Source: Pseudomonas chlororaphis (GTDB taxonomy: Bacteria; Pseudomonadota; Gammaproteobacteria; Pseudomonadales; Pseudomonadaceae). Taken from it: 64,000 nucleotides of DNA. The notes beneath the pieces were generated by a model, which made no database searches, was not told the origin of the DNA, and was given only the letters and a program-made list of their open reading frames with translations. This document shows, piece by piece, positions 53,864 through 62,474 of this stretch. How positions within the stretch are numbered: the first letter of the stretch is position 1; each line of letters opens with the position of its first letter. The DNA lies in contig NZ_MSCT01000009.1 of NCBI RefSeq assembly GCF_001921865.1, forward strand, positions 186,001 through 250,000. The letters are read 5' to 3'. Both the position numbers and the translations under genes were made by a program.

Positions 53864-55696
53864 TCAACCCAGCTCGACCGGTTTCAGCCGGTGCCAGGAC
53901 GCCACCGGCCCTGAGTTGCCCGGCAGGCTGCCGCCGCCGAAGCAGACCGCCAGCTTGTCCACGGCGTTGATCGCGGTGGTGACCGCGCCCTCGGCCCAAC
54001 CGGCAGTCCAGGACACGTCGTCGCCGGCGAGGATGAAACGGTCGGGCTGGTTCGTATCGATGCCGCTCATGAACTGGGAGAAGATCCGCCGCTGGTATTC
54101 GTACTGGCCCGGCAGGTTCATCTTGAAGGCGCCCAGGTACAGCGGTTGATCCTCCCAGTTGTGTTCCACGAACGGGTCGACCGTGCTGTAGCGCTCGTTG
54201 AGGTCGATCCCCGGGTAGATGTTGTCCAGCAGGTTGGTGCAGAGCCCGACATGCTGCGGCAACGGCTCGGGGCGATCGCCGAGGAACTTCAGGGCGTCGT
54301 CGTTCCAGGTATAGGAGAGGAAGATCCCGCTGCCCTTGTACGTGCCCTTGCTGGCCGAGTAGTCGACCAGGTAGGTGCCGCGGGTCAGGCGGTCGGAGAG
54401 GGTGATGCTCATCTTGCGCTGTTCGTTGCCGGCCACCGGGTCGTTCCAGAACGGGCGCTGGGTGGCGGCGAAAATCTTCGCCGACTGCATGTAGTGGGTG
54501 TACATGATGGCTTCCCAGGTCTCGAGGGGCAGCAGGCTGTCCATGGCCGGGAGGTCTTGCGGATTGCCCGAGTAACGGAGCTTGTCGAGGATCCGGACGT
54601 GGGGGGTGTAGATGACGCTGGCGAAGTTGAACAGCAGTTCCTGGTCGGTCTTGGTGTCGGTGATGTGCACGCGGAAGGAGCCGTTCGGCTGGCGGACGAT
54701 ATGCCGCACTTCCTTGTGGAACGGGTCGGGGAATACTTCTCGCGACAGCGCTTCGACCGTGTTGCCTTCGCCCCAGTACTGCATGCTGTCGCCGAACGCT
54801 TTCGGCGGCGTCGACCAGAGCCGCTGCGGCAGGCTGGAGGAACCGTCGAACATCAGCTGGTGGTCGGCGTCCAGGCCGGTGTACAGCACGCGCAGCAGTT
54901 CGAGGATGCTGTTGGGGTAGTCGGTGTTCCAGCCGCCGGTGCCGAAGCCGATCTGCCCGAACAGGTCGATCTCGGCCTTGCTCCAGCCGGAGTTTTCCAG
55001 CAGTGCGGAATAGAAGCTGACATCGTCGCCGCTGGTGCCCTGGGCCGGCTTGAGGATGGCCTGCCACAGCTCTTTGATCCTCGGCTGGTTGATGGAGCCT
55101 TCGGTCATGGCCGCTTCCATGGCGGCGAAATCGTAGTGCTCCAGGAAACCGTCGAAGAACTGGTTTTCCAGCTCGACGTATTCCTGGGGTTTCGGAAAGG
55201 CCGGGTTGCCGTCGACTTCGTAATAGACCTTCTCGCCCTGGTAATCGACCACGGTGCTGATCGCCGCCGCGGTGCCCGGGTTGGGGAAGTCCGCCGAGTT
55301 TTCGGTCATGCCGACCTTGCGAAAGTAATGGAACAGCGCCTTGCCGGACACCGGGAAACGCATCGCGCCCAGTTCGCAGAGCACCTGTTTGTCCGGGGTG
55401 GCGGGGTCGCCCTGGAGCTTGGCGTAGAGCCGCCCGCCGATACGTTCCGAGGCTTCGACCACCACCGGGTGCAGGCCCATGCGCATGGCCTCGTAGGCGG
55501 CTACCAGGCCGGCGATGCCGGCGCCGACGATCAGCACCTTCTGCCCGTGGTTCGCCGCGTCGACCGAGCCCAGCGGGCGGCCCTGGCCGTGTTGCAGGTA
55601 GTTGGCGTAATGGAAGGGGAAGTCCGGAATCAGCGCGGTGACGTCCTTGTTCATGCGCAGCGGAGAGCGGTTGGTTCTTGAAGGAATCGCGGACAT
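53864..55696 (-). CDS. FAD-dependent amino-acid 2-monooxygenase (DavB/IaaM/PAO family)
   Basis: 610 residues; AAGGAG precedes the ATG. The FAD motif is VLIVGAGIAGLVAAYEA (about 54-70), followed by EASERIGGRL and LGAMRFPVSGKALFHYFRKVG. FGQIGFGTGGWNTDYPNS, LSDRLTRGTYLVDY and LAGDDVSWTAGWAEGAVTTA match the lysine-, tryptophan- and phenylalanine 2-monooxygenase group. Such enzymes turn an amino acid into the amide with loss of CO2. The N-terminal ~40 residues are longer than in DavB and could be a propeptide as in phenylalanine oxidase. No amidase gene is adjacent. Substrate uncertain among Lys, Trp and Phe. Confidence 0.9.
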   Translation of the reverse strand: MSAIPSRTNRSPLRMNKDVTALIPDFPFHYANYLQHGQGRPLGSVDAANHGQKVLIVGAGIAGLVAAYEAMRMGLHPVVVEASERIGGRLYAKLQGDPATPDKQVLCELGAMRFPVSGKALFHYFRKVGMTENSADFPNPGTAAAISTVVDYQGEKVYYEVDGNPAFPKPQEYVELENQFFDGFLEHYDFAAMEAAMTEGSINQPRIKELWQAILKPAQGTSGDDVSFYSALLENSGWSKAEIDLFGQIGFGTGGWNTDYPNSILELLRVLYTGLDADHQLMFDGSSSLPQRLWSTPPKAFGDSMQYWGEGNTVEALSREVFPDPFHKEVRHIVRQPNGSFRVHITDTKTDQELLFNFASVIYTPHVRILDKLRYSGNPQDLPAMDSLLPLETWEAIMYTHYMQSAKIFAATQRPFWNDPVAGNEQRKMSITLSDRLTRGTYLVDYSASKGTYKGSGIFLSYTWNDDALKFLGDRPEPLPQHVGLCTNLLDNIYPGIDLNERYSTVDPFVEHNWEDQPLYLGAFKMNLPGQYEYQRRIFSQFMSGIDTNQPDRFILAGDDVSWTAGWAEGAVTTAINAVDKLAVCFGGGSLPGNSGPVASWHRLKPVELG

Positions 55697-55870
55697 GGGG
55701 TTTCTCCTTGAAAGTCATTTCCATGTGTTTCGATGGCTCTATCTCGATAGTCGCCAGCGGTTCCAGCCTAGAACAGATTCGCCGCACCTGTCGGCTTGCG
55801 GCTTTTTTTGCCGCTGGGGAGGGGCTTGCGCAGGGGCCTGGCTCGATGGCGATGGAGCCCGTGGGATCGC

Positions 55871-55937
55871 CATCGCGAGCAAGCTCGCTCCTACAGAAGC
55901 GCACATGCCCCTGTAGGAGCGAGCTTGCTCGCGATAA
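55871..55937. repeat. REP doublet
   Basis: CATCGCGAGCAAGCTCGCTC (from 55871) and GTAGGAGCGAGCTTGCTCGC (from 55913) are inverted copies around a short spacer. The unit is almost identical to that at 61187, including most of the spacer. Confidence 0.88.
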
Positions 55938-55959
55938 CGCTCCAGCGGCAGGCCGCCCT

Positions 55960-56331
55960 TCAGGGGTTGCCCTGGCACCAGCCCGGACGGGTGTCGGCGT
56001 AGGCGTGATGGCCGGGTTTCAACAGTTCCTGGTCGTTGTCGTCGAAGCCGCCCAGCAGCAGGGCGACGGTCGGTTCGTCGTCGATCGCCCCCAACGAGCT
56101 GCCGCACTGCGCGCAGAACGTGCGGCTGGAGTAGTCGGACGAACGAAAGGTCGCCGGCGTACCGTTCCAGGTCACCCGCTCGCGGGGGAATTCGACCCAG
56201 GTCGCGGTGAGCGCGCCGGTGTGGCGCTGGCACAGCTTGCACGAACAGTGGTGGGGATTCTGCGCCGGCCCCAGGGCCGCGAAACGGACTTGCCCGCACA
56301 GGCAGCCGCCGTGGTAGACCAATGGATTCAT
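55960..56331 (-). CDS. GFA-family (glutathione-dependent formaldehyde-activating fold) zinc protein
   Basis: 123 residues with the three zinc-binding cysteine motifs GGCLCGQVRF, CSCKLCQRHTG and FCAQCGSSLG. The fold is that of Gfa/S-hydroxymethyl-glutathione synthase, but many relatives have no proven formaldehyde role. It is divergent from the fae-like gene across 289 bases, which makes a shared aldehyde function worth considering. Cytosolic. Confidence 0.9.
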   Translation of the reverse strand: MNPLVYHGGCLCGQVRFAALGPAQNPHHCSCKLCQRHTGALTATWVEFPRERVTWNGTPATFRSSDYSSRTFCAQCGSSLGAIDDEPTVALLLGGFDDNDQELLKPGHHAYADTRPGWCQGNP

Positions 56332-56380
56332 TGCCTGCTCCTCGAGCGTTCGGAGTACCGCGCAAGGGTATTACCTAATC

Positions 56381-56394
56381 TCATGGCCCCATGA
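56381..56394. promoter_or_regulatory. 14-bp palindrome in the GFA/fae divergent region
   Basis: TCATGG-CC-CCATGA is a perfect palindrome in a short AT-rich patch between the two divergent genes, 227 bases before the fae start and 50 before the GFA start. A dimeric regulator could bind here. No experimental basis. Confidence 0.35.
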
Positions 56395-56620
56395 TTTTTA
56401 ATGGTTACAGGCCGCTACAAGGCCGGTGATACAACAGCGCAAACACCAGCTCAACCACAACAACAAAGAGCGTTTGCCCCATGACCCAGCCTCTGTGCCC
56501 AGTCTTCGCCGGCCCCGTGCCGCGCTCTTGGAACCCCTTTCGTTGCCGCGCCCCGATCGACCCGGGCGTGCGCCGCTGATCGTCTCAACCCCTCCCTCTG
56601 CGTCCCAAGAGTAATGACCC

Positions 56621-57133
56621 ATGAAAGAACTCGACCTCTATATCGGTGAAGGTTTCGAAGGCCCGGGCGTGAACGCCGCGCACATCAATATCCTTATCGG
56701 CCCGCGCAACGGTCCGGCCGGCCAGGCCTTCGCCAACAGCCTGGCGTCGCCCAGCCAGGGCCATTGCCCGTTCATGGTGATCGCCCAGCCGAACATCCCG
56801 GTCAAGCCGATGACCCTCTACGTCAACAAGGCGGCGATCGGCAGCGAGCTGCACGGCAACGCCACCTGGGGCGCGTCCCAGGCCGGCATCGCCAAGGCCG
56901 TGCTCGAAGCGCTGCTCGACGGCACCCTGCCCAAGGAAGCCGAGGACGAGTGGGCGATCGTCACCGCCAACTGGGTCAACCCGGCCTGCGACGACCTGGA
57001 TGCGGTCTACCTGAACAACTACAACGCCTGCCGCACGGCGATCCGCGCGGCCCTGGCCGGCAAGCCGGAAAACGCGCAGCTCAAGGATGTGGCCAGCCAC
57101 ATCAGCAACCCTTTCTACACGCCCAAGGCCTGA
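56621..57133 (+). CDS. Formaldehyde-activating enzyme (Fae) homologue
   Basis: 170 residues, the normal length of Fae. EGFEGPGVNAAHINILIGPRNG holds the conserved catalytic-His region (NAAHIN), and TLYVNKAAIGSEL and TWGASQAGIAKAVLE match the family. In methylotrophs Fae joins formaldehyde to tetrahydromethanopterin. Pseudomonas is not known to make that cofactor and none of its genes are visible here, so another pterin or aldehyde may be used. It heads a run with an aldo/keto reductase 10 bases on and an aldehyde dehydrogenase. Confidence 0.92.
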   Translation: MKELDLYIGEGFEGPGVNAAHINILIGPRNGPAGQAFANSLASPSQGHCPFMVIAQPNIPVKPMTLYVNKAAIGSELHGNATWGASQAGIAKAVLEALLDGTLPKEAEDEWAIVTANWVNPACDDLDAVYLNNYNACRTAIRAALAGKPENAQLKDVASHISNPFYTPKA

Positions 57134-57143
57134 GGTCCGCGCC

Positions 57144-58178
57144 ATGCAATACATTCGTTTGGGCCACTCCGGCCTGGAAGTCTCCCGCCTGTGCCTGGGC
57201 ACCATGAACATGGGCACCCCGGACTGGAAACCCTGGATCTTCAACGAGCAGCAGAGCGAGCCGATCGTCCGTCATGCCCTGGACCACGGGGTGAATTTCA
57301 TCGACCTGGCGGACTTCTATTCCGCCGGCGTCGGCGAGGAAGTGGTGGGGCGCATCGTCAAGCGCCTGGCCCGTCGCGAAGACCTGGTGATCACCACCAA
57401 GGTCGGCTACGGCACCCGCGGCGGCATCAACGCCAGCGGCCATTCGCGCAAGCACATCCTCGACAGCATCGACGCCTCGCTGAAACGCCTGGACATGGAT
57501 TACGTCGACGTCTTCATGCTGCATTACTTCGACCTGAACACACCGGTGGAAGAAACCATGAGCGCCATGAACGACATCGTGCGTTCCGGCAAGGCGCGCT
57601 ATATCGGCGTCTCGACCATGCTCGCCGGCCAGCTGGCGAAGATTCTCATGGCCTGCGAGCGCAACGGCTGGGTCAAGCCGATCAACATGCAGCTGCAACT
57701 GAACTGCGCGTACCGCGAGGAAGAGCGCGAGATGCTGCCGTTCTGTCGCGACCAGGGCCTGGGCGTCTCGGTGTTCAGCCCGCTGGCCCGCGGCCTGCTC
57801 ACCGGCGACGCGCAGTCGACCCGCAACCAGACCGACTTCTTCACCCAGCAGATGTACAGCGACCAAGCCTCGTTCGAGATCGCCCATTCGGTACAGCGCG
57901 TGGCCCGGGCCCGCGGCGTGTCCAACGCGCAGATCGCCCAGGCCTGGGTGCTCAACCACCCCGGCGTGGACTGCATGCTGGTGGGCGCCGACACCACCGA
58001 GCAGTTCGACAGCGCCCTGGCGGCCCTGGAGATGCGCCTGGATGCCGAGGAGCTGCACGAACTGGAACGCAACTACACGCCGTGCGATGTGATCAACGAC
58101 TACACCGCGGGCAAACGTATCCTGCGCGATGCCCGCCCGGCCCTTGAACGTTTCACCTTGAGCGAGGCCGTGGCATGA
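57144..58178 (+). CDS. Aldo/keto reductase
   Basis: 344 residues, a (beta/alpha)8 NADPH oxidoreductase of the YhdN/general-stress type. The catalytic tetrad appears in order: Asp and Tyr in FIDLADFYSAGVGEE, Lys in VITTKVGYG and His in FMLHYFD. It reduces aldehydes or sugars. It lies 10 bases after the fae-like gene and overlaps the aldehyde dehydrogenase gene by four bases (ATGA), so the three are one operon. Confidence 0.93.
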   Translation: MQYIRLGHSGLEVSRLCLGTMNMGTPDWKPWIFNEQQSEPIVRHALDHGVNFIDLADFYSAGVGEEVVGRIVKRLARREDLVITTKVGYGTRGGINASGHSRKHILDSIDASLKRLDMDYVDVFMLHYFDLNTPVEETMSAMNDIVRSGKARYIGVSTMLAGQLAKILMACERNGWVKPINMQLQLNCAYREEEREMLPFCRDQGLGVSVFSPLARGLLTGDAQSTRNQTDFFTQQMYSDQASFEIAHSVQRVARARGVSNAQIAQAWVLNHPGVDCMLVGADTTEQFDSALAALEMRLDAEELHELERNYTPCDVINDYTAGKRILRDARPALERFTLSEAVA

Positions 58179-59608
58179 GCGCGCTGATCCGTAACGGCAA
58201 CTACATCGACGGCCAATGGTCCAGCGGCGGCCCCGTCTACCCGGTGCTGAACCCAGCCAGCGGCGAGCTGGTCGCCGAGGTGCAAAAGGCTGGTGCCGAG
58301 GAAACCGAACGGGCCATCGCCGCGGCCAATCGCGCCTTGCCGGCCTGGCGCGGCCTGACCGCCAAGGAGCGCAGCCAGCGCCTGAAACGCTGGAGCGAAC
58401 TGATGCTGGGCAACCAGCGCGAGCTGGCCACTTTGCTCAGCCGCGAGCAGGGCAAGCCGCTGGCCGAGGCCATGGGCGAGGTGGTGTACGCGGCGAGTTT
58501 TCTCGAATGGTTCGGCGAAGAGGCCAAGCGTGCCTATGGCGATGTGATCCCCAGCCACAAGGCCGATGCGCGGATCATCGTGACCAAGGAGGCCATAGGC
58601 GTAGTCGCGGCGATCACCCCGTGGAACTTCCCCCTGGCCATGGTCACGCGCAAGGTCGGCCCGGCCCTGGCCGCCGGTTGCACGATGATCCTCAAGCCTT
58701 CGGAAGAGACGCCGTTGTCGGCCTTTGCCCTGGCGGTGCTGGCCGAGCAGGCGGGGATTCCGGCCGGGGTGTTCAACATCGTGTCCGGCGACGCGCCGGC
58801 CATCGGCGGCGCGCTGCAAGCCTCGAGCGTGGTGCGCAAGCTGTCGTTCACCGGCTCGACCCGCACCGGCAAGCTGCTGATGCGCCAGGCCGCCGACACC
58901 CTGAAAAAAGTCTCGCTGGAACTGGGCGGCAACGCGCCTTTCATCGTCTTCGACGACGCCGACCTGGACGCCGCGGTGAAGGGCGCCATGGCCTCGAAAT
59001 TCCGCAACACCGGGCAGACCTGCGTCTGCGTGAACCGCTTCTTTATCCAGGACGGCGTCTACGAGGCCTTCACCGGCAAGCTGGCCGAGGCGGTGGCGGC
59101 GATGCGCGTCGGCAGCGCCCTGGACGGCGAGACCGAGCAAGGCCCGCTGATCAATGCCGCGGCCCTGGCCAAGGTCGAGCTGCACGTCGGCGATGCCCTG
59201 GAGAAGGGCGCGACGTTGCTGTGCGGCGGCCGGCGCCATGCCCTGGGCGGCACCTTCTACGAGCCGACCATCCTTGCCGAGGCCAGCAGCGACATGCTGA
59301 TCGCCCAGGAAGAAACCTTCGGCCCGGTGGCCGCGTGTTTGCGCTTCAAGGACGAAGCCGAGGTGCTGCAACGGGCCAACGACACGCCGTTCGGCCTGTC
59401 GGCCTACTTCTACAGCCGCGACATCGGCCGCGTCTGGCGCATGGCCGAAGGCCTGGAAGCGGGCATGGTCGGGATCAACGAAGGGATCATTTCCACCGAG
59501 GTCGCGCCGTTCGGCGGCATCAAGGAATCGGGCCTGGGCCGCGAAGGCTCGAAGTACGGCCTGGATGACTACCTGGAGATCAAATACCTGCTGATGGGCG
59601 GGCTCTGA
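58175..59608 (+). CDS. NAD(P)-dependent aldehyde dehydrogenase, succinate-semialdehyde type
   Basis: 477 residues. The catalytic Cys is in NTGQTCVCVNRF and the general-base Glu in LELGGNAPFIVFDDADLDAAV. ITPWNFPLAMVTRK and a C-terminal EVAPFGGIKESGLGREGS mark the GabD-like group. It oxidises a small aldehyde to the acid. Translationally coupled to the aldo/keto reductase; an uptake permease follows after a REP block. The substrate is unproven. Confidence 0.94.
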   Translation: MSALIRNGNYIDGQWSSGGPVYPVLNPASGELVAEVQKAGAEETERAIAAANRALPAWRGLTAKERSQRLKRWSELMLGNQRELATLLSREQGKPLAEAMGEVVYAASFLEWFGEEAKRAYGDVIPSHKADARIIVTKEAIGVVAAITPWNFPLAMVTRKVGPALAAGCTMILKPSEETPLSAFALAVLAEQAGIPAGVFNIVSGDAPAIGGALQASSVVRKLSFTGSTRTGKLLMRQAADTLKKVSLELGGNAPFIVFDDADLDAAVKGAMASKFRNTGQTCVCVNRFFIQDGVYEAFTGKLAEAVAAMRVGSALDGETEQGPLINAAALAKVELHVGDALEKGATLLCGGRRHALGGTFYEPTILAEASSDMLIAQEETFGPVAACLRFKDEAEVLQRANDTPFGLSAYFYSRDIGRVWRMAEGLEAGMVGINEGIISTEVAPFGGIKESGLGREGSKYGLDDYLEIKYLLMGGL

Positions 59609-59621
59609 CACACCGCCTTTT

Positions 59622-59739
59622 CTGTAGGAGCGAAGCTTGCTCGCGATGAACGCAAGAGCGCCGCAGTTCTTCAGGTGCTCCACGTTATCGTTGACGATTT
59701 ATCGCGAGCAATCGAGCGTCGACCGGCTGCTCCTACAGG
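59622..59739. repeat. REP elements, one normal and one lengthened arm
   Basis: GTAGGAGCGAAGCTTGCTCGCGAT (59624-59647) faces an inverted copy at 59701-59739 in which a ~13-base insert (CGAGCGTCGACCGG) extends the stem. They fill much of the gap between the dehydrogenase and permease genes. Confidence 0.82.
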
Positions 59740-59789
59740 ATGGGCGCCCGGTTTCATCTCTCTTTCAAGAACAATAATCGGAGACGAAC

Positions 59790-61169
59790 ATGACCACCCA
59801 ATCCGTCAAGATCGACGACCTGCCCATCGGCCGGTTTCACTTGAAGATCGCCGGCCTGACCTTCGGCGCGCATTTCACCGACGGCTATATCCTCGGCCTG
59901 ATCGGCATCGCCTTCACCCTGCTCAGCCCGCAGATGCAGCTCGATGCGTTCTGGCAGGGGCTGATCGGCGCCTCGGCGCTGATCGGGCTGTTTCTCGGCA
60001 GCCTGTTCTTCGGCTGGATTTCCGACCGCCTGGGGCGGCAGAAAATCTTCCTGATCAGCTTCGTGCTGATCACCCTGGCCTCGGTCATGCAGTTCTACGT
60101 GCAGAGCGCCATGGCCTTGCTGTTGTGCCGGATCCTGATCGGCATCGGCCTGGGCGGCGATTTCAGCGTCGGCCACGCGATGCTCGCCGAGTTCGCGCCG
60201 AAGAAGCACCGCGGCGTGCTGCTCGGTTCGTTCAGCGTGATCTGGACCTTCGGCTATGTGGCGGCGACCTTTGTCGGCACCGCCATGCTCGGCCTGGGCG
60301 ACGACGCCTGGCGCTGGATGCTGGCCTCGTCGGCGATCCCCGCCGGGCTGATCCTGATCGCCCGCATCGGCACCCCCGAGTCGCCGCGCTGGCTGGTCAA
60401 CCAGGGCCGGGTCGCCGAGGCCCGGGCGGTGGTCAAGAAGTACCTGGGGGCCAACGTGGTGCTGGACGAGGAGCCGTCCGGCGACAACCGTTCCGGCTAC
60501 GCGGTGCTGTTCAGCCGCGAGTACCGCAAGCGCACGGCGTTCAACTGCCTGTTCTTCGTCTGCATCGTCATGCCGTACTTCGCCATCTACACCTTCCTGC
60601 CGTCGATCCTGCAGAAAATGGGCCTGGCTGAAGGCTTCGGCACCGAGCTGATGCTCAACCTGCTGTTGATCCTCGGCGCGCTGATCGGCATCTGGTGCAC
60701 GGTGAAGTTTTCCCGCCGCGGTTTCCTGATCAACTCGTTCGTCATCCTGGCGGTGGCGCTGTTCCTGCTGGCGGTGTTGCCGGGCAGCGCGGCCTGGCTG
60801 ATGGTCCTGGTGTTCGGGCTGTTCACCCTGGTGCTGTCGGCGGTGAGCAACCTGGTGGGGGTGTTCCCGGCCGAGAGTTTCCCCACCGAGGTGCGCGCCA
60901 GCGGTATCGGCCTGGCCACCGCGGTCAGCCGGCTCGGCTCGGCCATCAGTACCTTCCTGCTGCCGGTCAGCGTGGCCGGGATCGGCCTCAGCCCGACCAT
61001 GGGCATCCTCGCCGCGATCCTCGCGCTGGGGGCGTTGATCTCCTGGGCCTGGGCCCCGGAAACCAAGGCCTTGACCCTGAGCCAGGCGTGCAAGGTGCAG
61101 GGCTTGAAAGAGGGGGCTGAAGAGGGCGCCGCGGCGTCGGTGACGCGCAAGGTCGCGGCGTCGATCTAA
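59790..61169 (+). CDS. MFS transporter, sugar/organic-acid type
   Basis: 459 residues with 12 membrane segments. Motif A is FGWISDRLGRQKIFLI and the sugar-porter-like GIGLGGDFSVGHAMLAEFAPKKHRG follows; ESPRWLVNQGR lies before the central loop. It imports a small organic solute across the inner membrane. GGAG precedes the ATG. Its placement beside the fae-AKR-ALDH operon, a LysR gene and a porin suggests a shared uptake pathway; substrate unknown. Confidence 0.93.
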   Translation: MTTQSVKIDDLPIGRFHLKIAGLTFGAHFTDGYILGLIGIAFTLLSPQMQLDAFWQGLIGASALIGLFLGSLFFGWISDRLGRQKIFLISFVLITLASVMQFYVQSAMALLLCRILIGIGLGGDFSVGHAMLAEFAPKKHRGVLLGSFSVIWTFGYVAATFVGTAMLGLGDDAWRWMLASSAIPAGLILIARIGTPESPRWLVNQGRVAEARAVVKKYLGANVVLDEEPSGDNRSGYAVLFSREYRKRTAFNCLFFVCIVMPYFAIYTFLPSILQKMGLAEGFGTELMLNLLLILGALIGIWCTVKFSRRGFLINSFVILAVALFLLAVLPGSAAWLMVLVFGLFTLVLSAVSNLVGVFPAESFPTEVRASGIGLATAVSRLGSAISTFLLPVSVAGIGLSPTMGILAAILALGALISWAWAPETKALTLSQACKVQGLKEGAEEGAAASVTRKVAASI

Positions 61170-61186
61170 GCCGGGAGCTGCGCTCC

Positions 61187-61255
61187 CATCGCGAGCAAGC
61201 TCGCTCCTACAGAAGCGCGCAGGCCCCTGTAGGAGCGAGCTTGCTCGCGATAGCG
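61187..61255. repeat. REP doublet
   Basis: Two inverted REP cores with the spacer AGAAGCGCGCAGGCCC. This differs by only a few bases from the doublet at 55871. Located between convergent MFS and LysR genes. Confidence 0.88.
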
Positions 61256-61275
61256 CCCGTGGTGCCAACCACGCG

Positions 61276-62151
61276 CTACGGGTTGCTCACCTGCCGCAAC
61301 CAGTCGGTGAACAGCCGCACCTTCGACAGGCCCTGCTTGTCGTTGGCCACGTCCAGCCAGTAGCCGTAGGGGCCGAGCACTTCCACCGGGGTGATCGGCA
61401 GCAGGCTGCCGTTGGCCAGTTCGCGCTCGATCATCTGCCGGTCGATCACCGCCAGGCCGCCGCCGGCCAGGGCGGTATGGATCACCTGGTCCAGGGTGCT
61501 GAATTCCAGGCCCTGGCTCGCGTCCACGTCGTCGCGGCCCATGGCCGCCAGCCAGTTCTCCCAGACCTTCAGGCGCTTGCCGTCGTGCAGGATATGCAGC
61601 AGTGGAAAACGCCGCAGGTCTGGCGCCTGGCCGTCGACGAACAGCTCCGGGCTGGCCACGGCGATATGCCGCTCCATCACCAGCAACTGGCTCGAACAAT
61701 GGCCGGCCGGCTCCAGGCCGAAGCGCACCTGGCAGTCGACTTCGGCCAGGCTGTCGTGGCTGTTCTGGTGGGTCACGCTGAGGTTGAGGTCCGGGTAGCG
61801 CTGGCAGAAGTGCCGCAACTGCGCCGACAGCCAGCGGGTGGCCCAGGTCGGCGGCGCGACGATGCGCAGGCGCTGGCGCAGGTTGGGCACGCGCACCGCC
61901 TCCAGGGCCTGCTCGATATGGTCGAAGGCCGCCCCCAGTTGCGGCGACAGCGCCGTGCCGGCTTCGGTCAGCGCCAGACCGCGCGGGGTCCGCACGAAGA
62001 GGGCGAGGCCCAGGTAGTCTTCCAGTTGCTTGATCTGGCGGCTGACGGCGCCCTGGGTCACGTTCAGGCCCAGGGCCGCCTGGCTGAAACTGCGATGCCG
62101 GGCGACTTCCTCGAAGACGCGCAGCATATTCAGGGCGGGCAGTTGACGCAT
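61276..62151 (-). CDS. LysR-family regulator (GcvA-like)
   Basis: 291 residues. The start LPALNMLRVFEEVARHRSFSQ and AVSRQIKQLEDYLGLALFVR match the GcvA/AmpR-like group. It is convergent with the MFS gene and co-directional with the porin upstream. It could regulate the uptake cluster. Confidence 0.92.
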   Translation of the reverse strand: MRQLPALNMLRVFEEVARHRSFSQAALGLNVTQGAVSRQIKQLEDYLGLALFVRTPRGLALTEAGTALSPQLGAAFDHIEQALEAVRVPNLRQRLRIVAPPTWATRWLSAQLRHFCQRYPDLNLSVTHQNSHDSLAEVDCQVRFGLEPAGHCSSQLLVMERHIAVASPELFVDGQAPDLRRFPLLHILHDGKRLKVWENWLAAMGRDDVDASQGLEFSTLDQVIHTALAGGGLAVIDRQMIERELANGSLLPITPVEVLGPYGYWLDVANDKQGLSKVRLFTDWLRQVSNP

Positions 62152-62337
62152 GAGAGGATGACTCCGCTGCGCCGGTGTCAGCGGTCTTTGCAGGCAAAGA
62201 GCCAGGGACAGGGGAGCAGATTTATTGTTGTTTTTGGATCATGAATCCGGGTCCGTCAATCTGACGCCTTGGGCCTTGGGCCTGCAAGTGTTTGCGCGGA
62301 TAAAACGCGACCGCCGGCAGGGCGCCGAGCGGCTTGG

Positions 62338-62449
62338 GCAGGAGCGAACTGGTTCGCCGGGTGGACCGCGTTGCCTTGATCGCCAGCCAGCTGGCTCCTA
62401 CCGGGCAGCGGTGAGCGGCTCTTTGTAGGAGCGAGCTTGCTCGCGATGG
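62338..62449. repeat. REP variant pair plus standard REP
   Basis: GCAGGAGCGAACTGGTTCGCC (62338-62358) and CGCCAGCCAGCTGGCTCCTACC (62382-62402) are variant REP arms; a standard GTAGGAGCGAGCTTGCTCGCGAT follows at 62425-62447, 27 bases from the porin stop codon. Confidence 0.75.
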
Positions 62450-62474
62450 CGGCCCCAAGACCGCCCGAGGCAGA

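Noticed and set aside
35461..62449. REP elements considered as insertion-sequence ends or integron sites
   Set aside because: They are short, lack transposase genes and target duplications, and match the usual Pseudomonas REP core.
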